Assembly (NCBI GenBank): GCA_947579605.1
Contig: OX388316.1
Span: forward strand, 17,735,290 to 17,799,289
Direction of reading: 5' to 3'
DNA from: Athripsodes cinereus
Lineage: Eukaryota; Arthropoda; Insecta; Trichoptera; Leptoceridae
Length of the DNA stretch: 64,000 nucleotides
Positions within the stretch are counted from its first letter, which is position 1. Each line of letters begins with the position of its first letter. This document shows positions 10,930 to 23,640 of this stretch, piece after piece. The notes beneath the pieces are model-generated. The model saw only the letters and a list, made by a program, of their open reading frames with translations. It ran no database searches and was not told the DNA's origin. The translations under genes were made by a program, and so were the position numbers.

Positions 10930-11611
10930 AAGAGATTTAATGCTGTTTTTTTTTGTAATATTGTATGAAAAAAAAAACTGCATTTATAGGCTTATTATTT
11001 TGATATCGATTCGAGTATAAAAATCAAGACATTCATACCTTTTTACCACTTTATTAATACTTAATTTCATTATACCTTGCCTTTTATACCAACAAGGTAT
11101 TATAAGTATGCTCTATATCAAGGAAATTTTGATTCACGTGAGTTGATTGAGTTGATTTCCCAACCTCAACATACACGATATTAATTCTGTCTCAGTTTAT
11201 TATTGGTTATGTCAAATCAAAATCTATGTATTTAATGTTCATTAATTACCTCTATCGAAGGTCTTACACGTCTGTATTCGTACAACTTGTCAAACAATTA
11301 TCTTTTATTTGCCGATGTCAAATACTGGACACTAACCCAGTGACTCTAGGGTCGAAGATACTTTGTAAGATGTGATTGCCTCGGGCAAAAGATGGTCTTC
11401 TAAAATATTCTAGTTAAAACCAGTGACGGAGTTAGATTTTTTATATCGCTCGTGCTTAAAATAGGCGGATTTTAATTCTTTTTTGGTCTCATCTTTCACA
11501 ATTTGGATTAGAAATTTAAGAAAATATCTTACTTTTCAAATTTATACACCCCGTCCTTAATATTCAATTTGATATTGGAATTTAAGAAATTTCATCATCA
11601 TCAACATCATC
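10930..11611. other. AT-rich intergenic DNA
   Basis: Nothing recognised. Confidence 0.4.
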
Positions 11612-12029
11612 TCAACGCTCCTCTCGGGAGCACATGGCAGAAACTAGCCTCCTCCATTCAGAGCGTCTCTGCGCCAATTGCGTCACCTCTTTCCACGACA
11701 TTCCCTGCGCTCTGATATCGTTGTCATAGGGACGGTGTATTGTGAAAGAGGGGCGCCCGGGCCGACGGAACCCTTGCGGACGGAAGAACAGCGCTCTTTT
11801 TGGCCAACTATCATTAGGCATTCTCAAAACATCAAAATTTATCAAAAAGGGCTAGATCATCCGCATATTCAAGATTGTGCAGCACTCCCACAGACGTCTC
11901 ACTATTTTCAAGCTGTGATAAAGGCACACCGCCAGGAAAGAAATTTAACGATCTTATAATTTTGTATAATATTTCGGAAAATACCAAGTTTTTCAAGTTT
12001 CTACCTCCCCACCATAAAATCTTATCCAA
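11612..12029 (-). pseudogene. Internally deleted RTE-like reverse transcriptase fragment
   Basis: Two overlapping minus-strand frames. The upstream one ends in the polymerase active-site motif (LEYADDLALF). The downstream one is the extreme C terminus (FRRPGRPSFTIHRPY, then SWKEVTQLAQRRSEWRRLV). The thumb region expected between them is missing and the frame changes, so this is a dead copy with an internal deletion. Confidence 0.75.
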
Positions 12030-12611
12030 TGTAAATTAAGTCCAAGAAATTTCACAGTCATGCGTGTCATTGTTAGCAATCGTATTTTACATGTATAAAA
12101 AGCACAGTATTGCAGGCATGCAGTGCTTTTTACATCTATGGAAAGTGCGTCTATGGTTATAAATACCTATATACTTCTAGTTACAACTTACAACACATGT
12201 ATGTGATTTCCAAATAAGGATGATCATTGTTTTTCGTTGATGATTCTTTGATGATGTTTCTCTAACATAAATCTATAGTCAATCAATGTTGATCATGTCG
12301 TCACGTATGGCCCTTCTTAATCTCAAGGTTCTGAGACATCACCTTTAAACAATTTTGTATTCATTTTGTTAGGGAGTCGTATATTTTTTACGTGTTTTAG
12401 AACAGTTTTTTTTCAACAAAACTGAACTCAATAGACTTATAATTCTTATTTGAAACAAAAAAAAAAACTACAATCAAACTAAAATATATTCAATACATAT
12501 ACATAGCATTGCTCCCAACCAGATTTCGATGGTTATCACTCATCCTCAATCGTAAAGTTGGTTTAAGTTTTATTTATATTAATATATATATGTCTTGGTA
12601 TTGCTAACGTC
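12030..12611. other. AT-rich intergenic DNA
   Basis: Nothing recognised. Confidence 0.4.
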
Positions 12612-12745
12612 AAGTATTTATATTTATTTATTTATTCATTCTTTACTGTACATTAATTACATACAACTTCATTAAGGGCATACATGCAATCAATATACAG
12701 AGGGCGATTTTATCGCAAAAGCGCGATCTCTTCTACATATATGTA
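12612..12745 (-). mobile_element. Retroposon 3' tail (LINE UTR-like)
   Basis: On the minus strand it reads GCGATAAAATCGCCCTCTG ... GTACAGTAAAGAATGAATAAATAAATAAA. The same kind of ending (GCGATAAACTCGCC... then AATAAA repeats) occurs at 14,270-14,385. This is the usual look of short 3' LINE fragments. Confidence 0.55.
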
Positions 12746-13734
12746 ACACATTGCATTTTTTTATAAAATCGGCATGCCACTTATTAAAAACGTCTTCCTC
12801 AAAATAGCACAAATATGATATAACCCGCATTTCATTACACGCACTTATAGAGAATTATATTAATAAGTCTCATTGATCAAAAGATGAAAAATATTTATTA
12901 CAAATATCTTTAATGACAGCTTCTTTTACTTTCGTGTCATCAACTTTGCACCATTTTTTTAACAAAGTTTAATAACTAGTAGTTATTACGCACATCCTTA
13001 CTGTACTTAACCTTAATAAAATTAAATAGAGATATCTCAATGTTTAGTGTATCATCAAAGTACTAGAATATTGTTATAGGTTATATATTATATATACTCA
13101 TAAAGGGCACAGTAATGTTAATATAATCATCAACAATATATTAAACTAATACCTTCTTGTAACATATGATACTTATTATGATATAAATGTATTGTTTATA
13201 TTGTATTATGTTGATGTAAAGATAGATAGATGCAAATTTCTTAGAAGTCTGTCTTCTTATACTAATATAAGAGTGATCGCTGTGAGCAATGAATGGGAGT
13301 ATGAACCTACCTAATAATACTTAAATCAATGTAAGGTGCATCTTGTTTGTATTTGTACATATTGTTATTGTATAAACCCGTACCAAGGTCATACGCAATT
13401 TCAGCATAAAAATATATACCTAATAATTCCTATCATTATGTAACGATAGTAATAGTTTTATATCATAATAACTATCTTCACGGTTATATTTTTACATTTT
13501 TTATTAGTAATAACTGTCATAATTCACTCGATTGCGGGTGCATTGCCGTAAAATGAAATTAGAAATATACTAATAACGAAATTACTAAATAACAATAAAA
13601 TTAACGATTTATCTGTCTATAAAATTATTTTTCTGTAATAGTTTTTAATACTTATATTGAATAGAAAAAAAAACATTTACTGAATTTAGCTATGTACTTA
13701 ATCATTTTATTCTATCCGTGAAGCTGCTGGTGAA
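12746..13734. other. AT-rich intergenic DNA
   Basis: Nothing recognised. Confidence 0.4.
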
Positions 13735-13935
13735 GAATGAATTTCCCATTCTTTTCATTAAGTTTTCGAGTGTCCTGTAAAAGGCAGGTATTGATAAAAC
13801 TTCACGTATAAATATATTTTACATCTTCAATTCAGTGATGCGGTATGCCACCCATTCTGAATGTCTTAACTTTTGTTGGCGCGGAAAGGAATACTCGCTT
13901 TATGATAATATAATTATGTAGTTGGTTCGTAGAAA
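13735..13935 (+). repeat. Dispersed family A copy (diverged)
   Basis: Contains GAGTGTCCTGTAAAAGGCAGG, the AATTCAGTGATG block, CCCATTCTGAATGTC and GTTGGCG, in the same order as at 24,460-24,600. Confidence 0.5.
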
Positions 13936-14164
13936 CCAACAGGGCAAACATTTCCAAATTCGCAGAGGGGAGCTTCAGGGAAACTGTCTAGAAATTAAAA
14001 TAATCAATCTTCTTATTATCAATATACTGAGAAAAAGAATGTTTTTCTATTACCTACCTATTGAATAATTTGTAGAAATGAATCCTATAGTATACACTGA
14101 TAGCGAAACAACTTCAGGGACGAAATATTTATTAGGTAATTTAAATGCACTTTAATAATTAATT

Positions 14165-14390
14165 TTCGGAGAGCCGGCTCGCGTCCAGTAAAAAGTCACT
14201 GTGGATATACTAAATAAGTGTTTTTAATTAATTCTTTGTTAAATACGTCTTAACGTCGCGACATCGCATTTTAGCGATAAACTCGCCCTCTGTACATTGA
14301 ATTGTATAAATGATATTGTCTATGTTAATTTGTATTATTGTAAACAGTGTACAGTGAAGAATAAAATAAATAAATAAAGTTTTCACGGTA
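14165..14390 (+). mobile_element. Retroposon 3' end with AATAAA-repeat tail
   Basis: Begins with the CGCGTCCAGTAAAAAGTCAC block shared with 7,972, continues with GCGATAAACTCGCCC, and ends in AATAAAATAAATAAATAAA. No coding part remains. Confidence 0.55.
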
Positions 14391-15471
14391 TGTCTTGTTC
14401 TCTTTCGGGTAAGCAATCGTGTGAATTGTAGATATTCATCCGACGTTTCGCTCCACATGTTTATCAAGTTTTTTTGTTTGACAAATTCTTGTTTTCATGG
14501 GGAGATTGTGAATCGTGTCGGACAAATAATATCCAAAATTTTGGCGGCTGTTTATTCAAAGGACAATTTATTGTGCTATGACGTTAATTATGTGAAATTA
14601 TTATGACGGGTTTGCTGCAACATTGATTAGAGGTACATGGAAGTACTCAACACATATGTATTTAGTAGGTACATACCTACATAGGTATTACAATAATTTA
14701 TTGTTTGAAATTCTCTATTATGTACGTCACGTTTCTAGATGTTGGTATTATTATTAAAAGATTAACTTGATGATTATCTACGACAACAATAAAAAAATAA
14801 TTTGAGGGTGTTATACAAAAATGTATTAAGCCACATAATAAAAAAAACACATTGGTACGTATCATCATGTTTCCTTTATAAAAAAATACTGGGCAGCTTT
14901 AGATCTACATTTTTGTTATTGTCCGACCCATACAAGTGTTGTAAGTGCTAATTCAATACGAAACATCAATTATCTCAGTTTGTTGACGGTGGTGTGGTTT
15001 TACACATTACTGCACAACATCAACCAATCATGATTGAGTCGTTATTGTGTTTATATTGAAAAATATATGCATTTATATTTATATTCATTAACATCGATAT
15101 TTCCATAAAATCTTACATGTTATTATGATAATAAATTACGACTCAGTTTATCTTTTCTCACATCGGAAATACATTAATTTGAATTTAATAATTTTATTAA
15201 TTTTTAATATTACGAACGCATTCATTTGTATATAATTGTATAGCTAGGTACAATTATACGACAAATGAGCTATTTGTTCCTAATGCATAAATATAAGAAA
15301 TTCTGTGTAGCTTTAAGATGAGATATATTTATTTTCAATCCAAATTTTTAAATGTACACTTTTAAAGAGGACTTGCATCATTTATTGAAAAATGTGCTGA
15401 TGAAACAAACAATGTTGAACATCCGTAAAGTTATATATAAATTGAAATTTATTTATTATATTTATGTACAA
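14391..15471. other. AT-rich intergenic DNA
   Basis: Nothing recognised. Confidence 0.4.
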
Positions 15472-15520
15472 CTAGCTTATAAATACCCGGCGTTGCACGG
15501 GAATCATGTTTATTAAAAAA
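15472..15520 (-). mobile_element. Helitron-like 3' end fragment
   Basis: The minus strand reads CCCGTGCAACGCCGGG (a CCCG/CGGG hairpin), then TATTTATAAG and a terminal CTAG followed by T. This is the hairpin-plus-CTRR|T signature of Helitrons. The matching 5' end was not found nearby. Confidence 0.45.
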
Positions 15521-15708
15521 AAACAGTATGTAGGTATGTATATATAAATAAAAATTATTTTATGTAGGCAGCAATAATTTTTGTATCAACTATGTACACA
15601 GTGTCACATTAAAGTAGATAACAGATAATAGAATATATGTTAGTGAGACTAAACAGTATATAAAATTATAACAATGTACCTACATTACATACACATACAT
15701 ACACACCA

Positions 15709-15990
15709 TCACGCCGCTTCCCTCGCGGGGTAGACAGAAAGGATCGAGAACCACTTCCTTCTATCCTTGCATAGTACATCTTTCGCTTCCGTCACTGTCA
15801 TACAATTCCTCATGCATGCTCTCCTGTTCAATGTGCTCAACACGTGACCGTCCTGTAGAATTTGATTAAAATGAGCTTGCCATCTTAACTTATTCACATT
15901 CATCCTTGTAATTACACCAATTTTCATTTCACATTCGTTTTGTTTATCACTGTTACGCACAAGATCTCTCGGACTTTTACCACACATCCT
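15709..15990 (-). pseudogene. RTE-like C-terminal fragment
   Basis: A minus-strand frame of about 92 codons with GKSPRDLVRNSD, MNVNKLRWQ, ILQDGHVLSTLNRRACMRNC and a short end SVYPAREAA. It is homologous to 27,430-27,809. No polymerase motifs remain. Confidence 0.75.
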
Positions 15991-16014
15991 TCTCAGCTTA
16001 TATTTAAATTTTAA

Positions 16015-17800
16015 AAAATGGGTAGGTATCTACGTGGCTAAAAGTAATGAAAACCTCTTCCCACTGTAAAATCTTAAAGTTTGACATCCCACACGGCCAT
16101 ATTTCAATAAAAAAATGGAAAGGTACCTACGTGGATAAAGCACTGAATATCTCTCCTCACTGTAAAATCTTGAAGTTTGACATCCCACACGGCTATATTT
16201 CAATAAAAAAATGGAAAGGTACCTACGTGGATAAAGCACTGAATATCTCTTCTCACTGTAAAATCTTGAAGTTTGACATCCCACACGGCCATATTTCAAT
16301 AAAAAAATGGGAAGGTACCTACGTGGGTAAAAGTAGTGAAAACCTTTTCCCCACTTTGAATTCTTACAGTTTGACATCCCACACAGCCATATTTCAATAA
16401 AAAAAATGGGTAGGTACCTACGTGGATAAAAGTACTGAAAACATCTTCTCACTGTAAAATCGTAATGTTTGACATCCCACACGGCCATATTTCACTAAAG
16501 AAAAATGGATAGGTACCTACGTGGCTAAAAGTACTAAAATCCTCTTCCCACTGTAAAATCTTGAAGTTTGACATCCCACACGCCATATTTCAATAAAAAA
16601 ATGAGTAGGTACCATCGTGGGTAAAGTACTGAAAACCTTTTCCCCGCTACAAAATCTTGAAGTTAGACATCCCACACGGCCATATTTCAATAAATAAATT
16701 GGGTAGGTACCTACGTAGATAAAAGTACTAAATTCCTCTTCCCACTGTAGAATCTTGACATCCCACACGGCCATATTTCAATAAATAAAATGGGTAGGTA
16801 CCTACGTAGATAAAAGTACTAAATTCCTCTTCCCACTGTAGAATCTTAAAGTTTGACATCCCACACGGCCATATTTCAATAAAAAAAATGGGTAGGTACC
16901 AACGTGGATAAAAGTACTGAAAACCTTTTCCCACTGTAAAATCTTAAAGTTTGACATCCCACACGGCCATATTTCAATAAATAAAATGGGTAGGTACCTA
17001 CGTAGATAAAAGTACTGAATTCCTCTTCCCACTGTAGAATCTTGAAGTTTGACATCCCACACGGCCATATTTCAATAAATAAAATGGGTAGGTACCTACG
17101 TAGATAAAAGTACTAAATTCCTCTTCCCACTGTAGAATCTTAAAGTTTGACATCCCACACGGCCATATTTCAATAAATAAAATGGGTAGGTACCTACGTA
17201 GATAAAAGTACTGAATTCCTCTTCCCACTGTAGAATCTTAAAGTTTGACATCCCACACGGCCATATTTCAATAAATAAAATGGGTAGGTACCTACGTAGA
17301 TAAAAGTACTGAATTCCTCTTCCCACTGTAGAATCTTGAAGTTTGACATCCCACACGGCCATATTTCAATAAATAAAATGGGTAGGTACCTACGTAGATA
17401 AAAGTACTAAATTCCTCATCCCACTGTAAAATCTTGAAGTTTGACATCCCACACGGCCATATTTCAATAAATAAAATGGGTAGGTACCTACGTAGATAAA
17501 AGTACTAAATTCCTCTTCCCACTGTAGAATCTTGAGGTTTGACATCCCACACGGCCATATTTCAATAAAAAAAAATGGGTAGGTACCTACCTAGATAAAA
17601 GTACTAAATTCCTCTTCCCACTGTAGAATCTTGAGGTTTGTATTCCACACGGCCATATTTCAATAAAAAAAATGGGTAGGTACCTTTGTGGGTAAAAGTA
17701 CTAAAAACCTCTTCCCATTGTAAAATCTAGAAGTATGACACCTTTCACGACTATATATCATTAAAAAAATGGGTTGGTACCTACTTGGATAAAAGTCCTA
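16015..17800. repeat. 98-bp tandem satellite, about 18 units
   Basis: The anchor CATCCCACACGG recurs at 16,085, 16,181, 16,277, 16,375, 16,473 and on to 17,543. The spacing settles to exactly 98 bp from 16,759 onward and is 91-99 bp earlier. Each unit also contains GGTAGGTACCTACGT and CTTCCCACTGTAGAATC. Outer units are the most diverged. The ORFs on both strands simply read through the repeat and are not genes. Confidence 0.95.
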
Positions 17801-18785
17801 AAAAAATATATGTATATATAGGTACCTATAAGGAAAACAGTTCTTAAAAAGGAACGAAATAATTAATGTTACCTAAATAGGCATTCCCTCCCTGTATTCC
17901 CAAAAGAAACCTTGATGTATGAATATACATTCTTCAATATTTTGAAGTATTATTTTTTAAAGAAAATACCTTCATAAGATTTTTTTAAAGACTTATGAAA
18001 ATGTAATAAAAACCAAAATAAATACTACTCGTTGATTGAAAAAAATCTAGTACCTACCTATGTACTTATTGGAAAACTCATACCTACAATATTGTCTATG
18101 AATTTCATAATTCCATTTTCACAATTATTTTTCTTTGTTTTTTTTCTCATGTTTCTCATTCAGTCTGTCATATGTGGTCTATGGAATTGAATGAAATATG
18201 CCGAAATTATGCAATTCTAATTTACACAAATTAGGAGTTTTCATGATGTGCAAGCATGATTTTTAATAACCAAAATAATCTCCAAGCTTTTAGTTTCAGT
18301 TTTGTTGTATTTTTTATCACTTCCATTTTGAAATTAATTCAATATAACGAAAATATTTTGTCTACAATTATAAAGTAAAAATAAATAAAAATACTAAGAA
18401 ATAATAAAGTCCTTAAATTTTTTGAAGTCTGAGGCTTAAAAAACATTTCAAAATAAGTCAAGCTTTTTTCCTTCAAAGCGTAAAAGGAACATGAAAATAG
18501 AAGAATAAAACATACCTTCTCCTTTTTTGTAATTAAGATACTTTGCAATAATAATATAAATCATGTTACCTTCTACCAAAAGCTAACCATATCAAAAAAA
18601 TAATGGATACTTACCTATTTTTACTTAATTTCCTTTTCAACTACATATTTTATAAAACATATCATATTATTTTTATTATTATTATTAATTGGTTACGGCA
18701 ATACACCCGATTCGAGTGATTTGTGCCACAAAACATAATATCATAGGAGAAGAGAAAGTTTTATTATGTTAATTCATTTATTGCA
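17801..18785. other. AT-rich intergenic DNA
   Basis: Nothing recognised beyond low-complexity AT sequence. Confidence 0.4.
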
Positions 18786-19022
18786 TCAAACATTCATGAA
18801 ACGACTCTTGATCAACCTTTCAAGATTTTCTTGGAAACATAGAGAAGAGAATACAGCCTTTTCCGTCCAGTTTCTTTGCAACGATTGTTTCACTTCGTCC
18901 CACGACATTTCCAAAGTCATAATGTCGTTTTCATAGGAAGAGTATAATGTGAAAAAGAGGCATCTAGATAATCGCAACCCTTTCGCATGGAGTAACGGTA
19001 CACCGTTTTTGTGTTTCTGCAA
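18786..19022 (-). pseudogene. RTE-like C-terminal scrap
   Basis: The minus-strand reading contains YENDIMTLEMSWDEVKQSLQ, aligning with YDNDIRAQGMSWKEVTQLAQ at 11,612-11,845. It is decayed and has no catalytic motif. Confidence 0.6.
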
Positions 19023-19740
19023 AAAAATAATAATGTTGACTCTTTCGTAACAAAAATATAAAGCAGGTATAATAGATTATAATTAATTAGATAGAAAACG
19101 TTAATTAATTCTCACCTAATGTTAAATAAAATATTGAACGTACTTTTTGACACATCGTTCATTGATCGCCATTTTGGAATGTTATAATGACACACATAAT
19201 TGCCAGACGAATAACATATTGTTTTTGGCTTTTCAATTAGCACGTGCTTAATATTTTTAAATTGGATTATTTACGCAAAAAATATTTTATATGTGTTTAT
19301 TTGCACGAAATTAAAAATATTTATAATGTTTTTATTTGCACGAACTTAAGAAAATTCTAATTGTGCTTATTTTTTACAAATTAATCATAAATATTTATAG
19401 TACTTTTCATAATTAATTTTGATATGGCAATATAATATGATACACAATTTTGGCGGTAAAGAGTATTTTCTTACCCTTTCAAACTCACGTAAAAAACGTA
19501 TTTTTTATCTCATTCACACTTTTTTTTTACACTCTTTTTTGCTGTTTTTCTCTTTTCTCAAAAAGAAAGTACGGCATTTAGTGGGTTTTTATTTCAAATA
19601 GATACCTCATCTTGTAATGGTCAGGTCAATGGAACGCAAATTCCTTGAAATGGGCGAGTATAGCCCGGTGAAAGTTAGTACGTAGTTTGAAAATCAGATT
19701 TATATTAATAGATGACACAGTTGTTAAACTTTTTTTTTTT
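19023..19740. other. AT-rich intergenic DNA
   Basis: Nothing recognised. Confidence 0.4.
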
Positions 19741-19750
19741 CTCCCTTCAG

Positions 19751-19997
19751 AATGTAGAATACCCACTTAACATCAGCTATCTGCTTGGTTTAGAGGATGA
19801 TAAGGTGTATGGAATGTTGTTTGATTTTGTTCTGAAAAATTTCATTGTACTTTAAAAAATTGATCACTTTTGCTCATTATTGAACTAATTAGTTTAATCT
19901 ATAGTTATAACCTGAAACAATAAACCCATGATTATAAATGGCGGAAATCATCCAAACAAGGATGCATCGCCAATAATAAAAAAAAAAAAAAAAAAAC
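19751..19997 (+). pseudogene. Candidate terminal exon or retroposed 3' end, unidentified
   Basis: A pyrimidine-rich acceptor-like run ends CTCCCTTCAG at 19,750. It is followed by 34 open codons (including NISYLLGLEDDKVYGML) to TAA at 19,853-19,855. Then come about 60 nt, an AATAAA at 19,919-19,924, and a genomic run of about 20 A at 19,978-19,997. A poly(A) run in the genome points to retroposition rather than a live terminal exon. The protein family is not recognised. Confidence 0.3.
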
Positions 19998-20104
19998 TTT
20001 TCATATATACCTACCTATGTAGATTTTTGCAATTTATAATTATGACACGTCAAAGATGTATCGGTATACCTGAGGAACTCTCAGAAAAATAGATAGGTAT
20101 AGAG

Positions 20105-20571
20105 CAGCGATGCACAAACCGCGGCCCGCATGCGGCCCTCGGTCGGTATATCTGCGGCCCGCCAGCGAATTATACAATATAAAAAAAATGTCAATACCAG
20201 TAATAATCGGATATTCGGTAAAAGTACCGGATACTTAATAATTCGAGTAAATATTCTTTAACAAAATTGAGGAGTTTTTGAAATATTTCAAATTCCTATA
20301 CCATTTTGAAAATTCAAACACAGGTACTGCGAGAAAATATTCTTTAAGAAAACCGAGGTGTTTTTTTTTTAAATAATACAAGTTCCTAAACAGTAATACA
20401 CCATTTTGAAAATTCAGTGACGGGAAGGGGGGGGCCGGGTTAAAAATTTAAATGTGTGTGCATTTCTGGAAATTTGAATTTTTAGTGTTAATTTTCTTAT
20501 AGCAGCCCGTCCTAATTAAGCTCATAATCTTTCCGAGTGGCCCCTGTTCCCTATAAGTCTGTGCATCCCTG
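20105..20571. mobile_element. hAT-type MITE with 8-bp target duplication
   Basis: The ends CAGCGATGCACAAACC and (complement) CAGGGATGCACAGACT form the inverted repeat. The flanks GTATAGAG (20,097-20,104) and GTATAAAG (20,572-20,579) are an 8-bp duplication with one change. The core shares a block (CGGATATTCGGTAAAAG, ATTCCTATACCATTTTG, a G-run) with 40,977-41,475. Non-coding. Confidence 0.8.
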
Positions 20572-20579
20572 GTATAAAG

Positions 20580-22097
20580 AATCGTTGAGGTTAAAAAAAT
20601 GTTCGCAATATTGGGTTCTGAGAATAGTCATTTCAACGTGATTATTCAAAAATTATCTAACTATGGATTTCTTCCCTTCTTTTATTAAAAACTTTTCGAG
20701 TAATCCTTTAAATGGAATCTATTCGTTAAACTTCATCTATTTATTTTTTGTCCAAAGGCACTAATGAACAATTCAGTCTAGATGTTTGTTCTTTAAATAG
20801 GTCACTTGTTGATAAATTCGTTTAGACACTGATGTTCACTTCCAAATTTTCAAACTTGTGTTCATTACATTGGTAACAGAATAGGACCTTTTTACTTGTT
20901 AATATAGTTATTTAATTATATGACAATGTTCTTCATGTTTCATTATAATTGTCAGTGTTTTTTTTTTAATTTGCATGTGAAACAATTATTAAAATTAAAT
21001 TAATGAACATTTATTTAGGTATAAGAAAACGTTCTCCTTTAAAAAATAAACCACCTTTGTTTATTAAAAAAACTTAGGTTATTTAATTAAATTTCATTAA
21101 ATACATAAATCTTTTCGCTAATAAGTTGCTAAGTTTAATAATTAATTGATGACAAAATATTCTTCCGTGGGCGAAAAGGCCTTGACATCTAGGAAAATAG
21201 GAATTATTGCAATCAGTTAATATGTCTGTATGGTAATGTCAAATGTGATCATGTTCCTATTTATTTTGCTAATAAGTCATATATTTGTTTTATGTGCAAT
21301 AGTATATAATTAGATTAATTTGTTTTATTGCAAAGACTAGATAATAATCAATGAACATAATATGTCACATATAAAAATGATTTATGTTATAGGCGATGAG
21401 ACCTTGTGTCTTCAAATAATAACATTAATTGGATTGGATAATAATAATTAGATTTCGTTTTAATTAAATTAAGTATTATATTCCGTAATTGAAATACACA
21501 GCTACAAAGTTCAAGGGTAGTCTAACAATCATACGGAATGTTAGTTATAATAAGGCAACAAATTTTGATTTATCTATTTATTTGGCTCGTGTTTGTTGTA
21601 AACTTAAGAGATAAATTAAGTTTAATTTGATGATCAAATTAAACTTGACTTTGGGTATTTGCTTGTATTAAGTTTTATCATTAACCACCTAGTTATATTG
21701 ATAATAATTTTTCTTTTTAAAAATATAATAAATACATTACTAATGAGACCAATGAGACTGAAAGACTGATTTCTAGTATTTTGGGATTTTTTACTTTTAT
21801 ATTTTTGTATTATTTTTAAGTATTGTACTATTATTGTTTTTAAATTTACTTTGACTTTTTTAGAATATTTTAACTTTTGCTTTTTTTTCTCAAGACTAAG
21901 ACATTTCTGGTAAGAGTGGAATCTTTGCTGGTCCACATGTTGAGTGTATTAATTGTTAACATGTTATGTTATGACTGTTTGATTCTTTAATATTGTAAAA
22001 ATAAAATAAAAATAAAAAATAAAATTACAATTTATTGACCAAATCACATATAAATTGAAACATAAAAAACAAAATTTAAAAACGTGTATCACCTGCC
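20580..22097. other. AT-rich intergenic DNA
   Basis: Nothing recognised; several low-complexity A/T runs. Confidence 0.4.
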
Positions 22098-22420
22098 CTT
22101 TTTTACAGCATGATGATGATGATTTCGGATGACATTTTTCGGTATCGTTTGACTATCACGGAATGCCAATCCGTCTCGCTTTCCACACTTCTTTTGATAC
22201 CTCCACATTTTGGCAGCTCCGTTTATAAACATAAACGAAGATTAATTGGATTCACGCCGTTGTTTCTGAGAAATTGTTCCATATGGTTAAGTCACACAAT
22301 TCTAGGCTGTTCAAGCTTTCTTACACCCCTTCTCAGATCAGACAGATGAACATTCTTCATCGTCGTTTCATCATCCATTTGATCAACGTGTCCAAATAAT
22401 CGCAACCCAAAGTGGCTTCG
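22098..22420 (-). pseudogene. Diverged RTE-like C-terminal fragment
   Basis: The minus-strand reading contains LRLFGHVDQMDDETTMKNV and, after a stop, LNHMEQFLRNNG. This matches the FGHVERM ... LNHVDQIL pattern at 27,550-27,670. It ends in ATCATCATCATC, the short-repeat tail expected of such elements. Confidence 0.55.
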
Positions 22421-23097
22421 TTATGTTGCTTGTCACACTTGTAGTTTGTATCTATATAATAGTATAAATAGCTGATGATATGAAATTTCCAAACATATTC
22501 CTACCAATCGATAAATCTTTGTTATTGAGTAGTAAATAGTACTGAATAAGTAGGTTTTGATTATTTTCTCATATACCTTCAAAATGATGAATGTAATGTA
22601 AGTATTTGTTGTGACGTGAGATCAATATTTCTGACGCCTTATATTAGATGGAGTATTACAAGATGTTTATCTTCTCAATATGCATAACAAGACGTGTAGG
22701 TACAACAGGAGTACAATATTTACAACTGTATTTTATAAGAAGATACTTACAATATTATTTTGTCTACTACATCACTCGATTTCTTGTTACATGTCTGTTC
22801 AATGGCTCTGCCTATTTTAATATTAATAGAACATCAAATTTTTAACAAACTCAAATACTTACTAAAGTTCAAAATTATTTATGTAAAATATTGAAAAAAA
22901 TTACAGTTTACTCATTTATTAAGAAGAGTAGCTAGCAGACTAACAGTACGTAATAAAGAAATTATCCTAGGCTAATAAAATATAAAAGATTCAGGACGAT
23001 TTGCATTTCGGTGAATATTGTAGATGTTGATTAGAAATAAGATATTTCTGGTATTTTTAAAATTAAATATCATTATAAATCAAAATTCTACTAAAAC

Positions 23098-23272
23098 GAA
23101 AATAGTAGGATTCAAACTCAGACCTTCAGACTGAAAATAGTAGGATTCGAACTCAGACCTTCAGATTGAAAATAGTAGGATTCGAATTCAGACCTTCAGA
23201 TTGAAAATAGTAGGATTCGAATTCAGACCTTCAGATTGAAAATAGTAGGATTCGAACTCAGACCTTCAGATT
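23098..23272. repeat. 35-bp minisatellite, 5 units
   Basis: AAAATAGTAGGATTCGAAC plus TCAGACCTTCAGATTG repeats five times with only point changes and no spacers between units. Confidence 0.9.
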
Positions 23273-23429
23273 CAAAGTTAATGATTTTTGATCACTGAAT
23301 CAATACTGTTTTCCCATAATTCTTTTCCGTAATAATATATAGAGATATCATTGTCTGGCATTGTATAGGGAATAAAATAGGCTTGTTTTGAAATATATCA
23401 TCACTACTGCTAGTACTACTACTATACAA

Positions 23430-23640
23430 TTATGGCGTATCCCACAAGTGGGGTATAAAACAGAACAGTTGCATGTAATCAACATGCAAGCTGTCCTCTC
23501 CGTGCTAACAAAAAAATACATTCAGGATGGGTGGCAAATCTCATAGCTGAATTTAAGACGTAATTGTCTTTATTTTTCGAACGCCTGTCTTTTGCAGAAC
23601 ACTCGAAAACTTACGGAAAATAGCATATAGTAAATAGAGC
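23430..23640 (-). repeat. Dispersed family A, inverted copy
   Basis: Contains CACAAGTGGGGTA, CATGCAAGCTGTCCTCTCC, TTCAGGATGGGTGGC and TTTTGCAGAACACTCGAAAAC, the complement of the 24,460-24,640 order. A near copy is at 51,385-51,640. Confidence 0.6.

Noticed and set aside
16030..17362. Several overlapping ORFs of 68-152 codons on both strands in the 98-bp satellite
   Set aside because: They read through the tandem repeat in several frames and have no independent coding signal.
23098..23272. CRISPR-like array
   Set aside because: Units are contiguous 35-bp repeats with no unique spacers, in a eukaryotic genome. It is a minisatellite.
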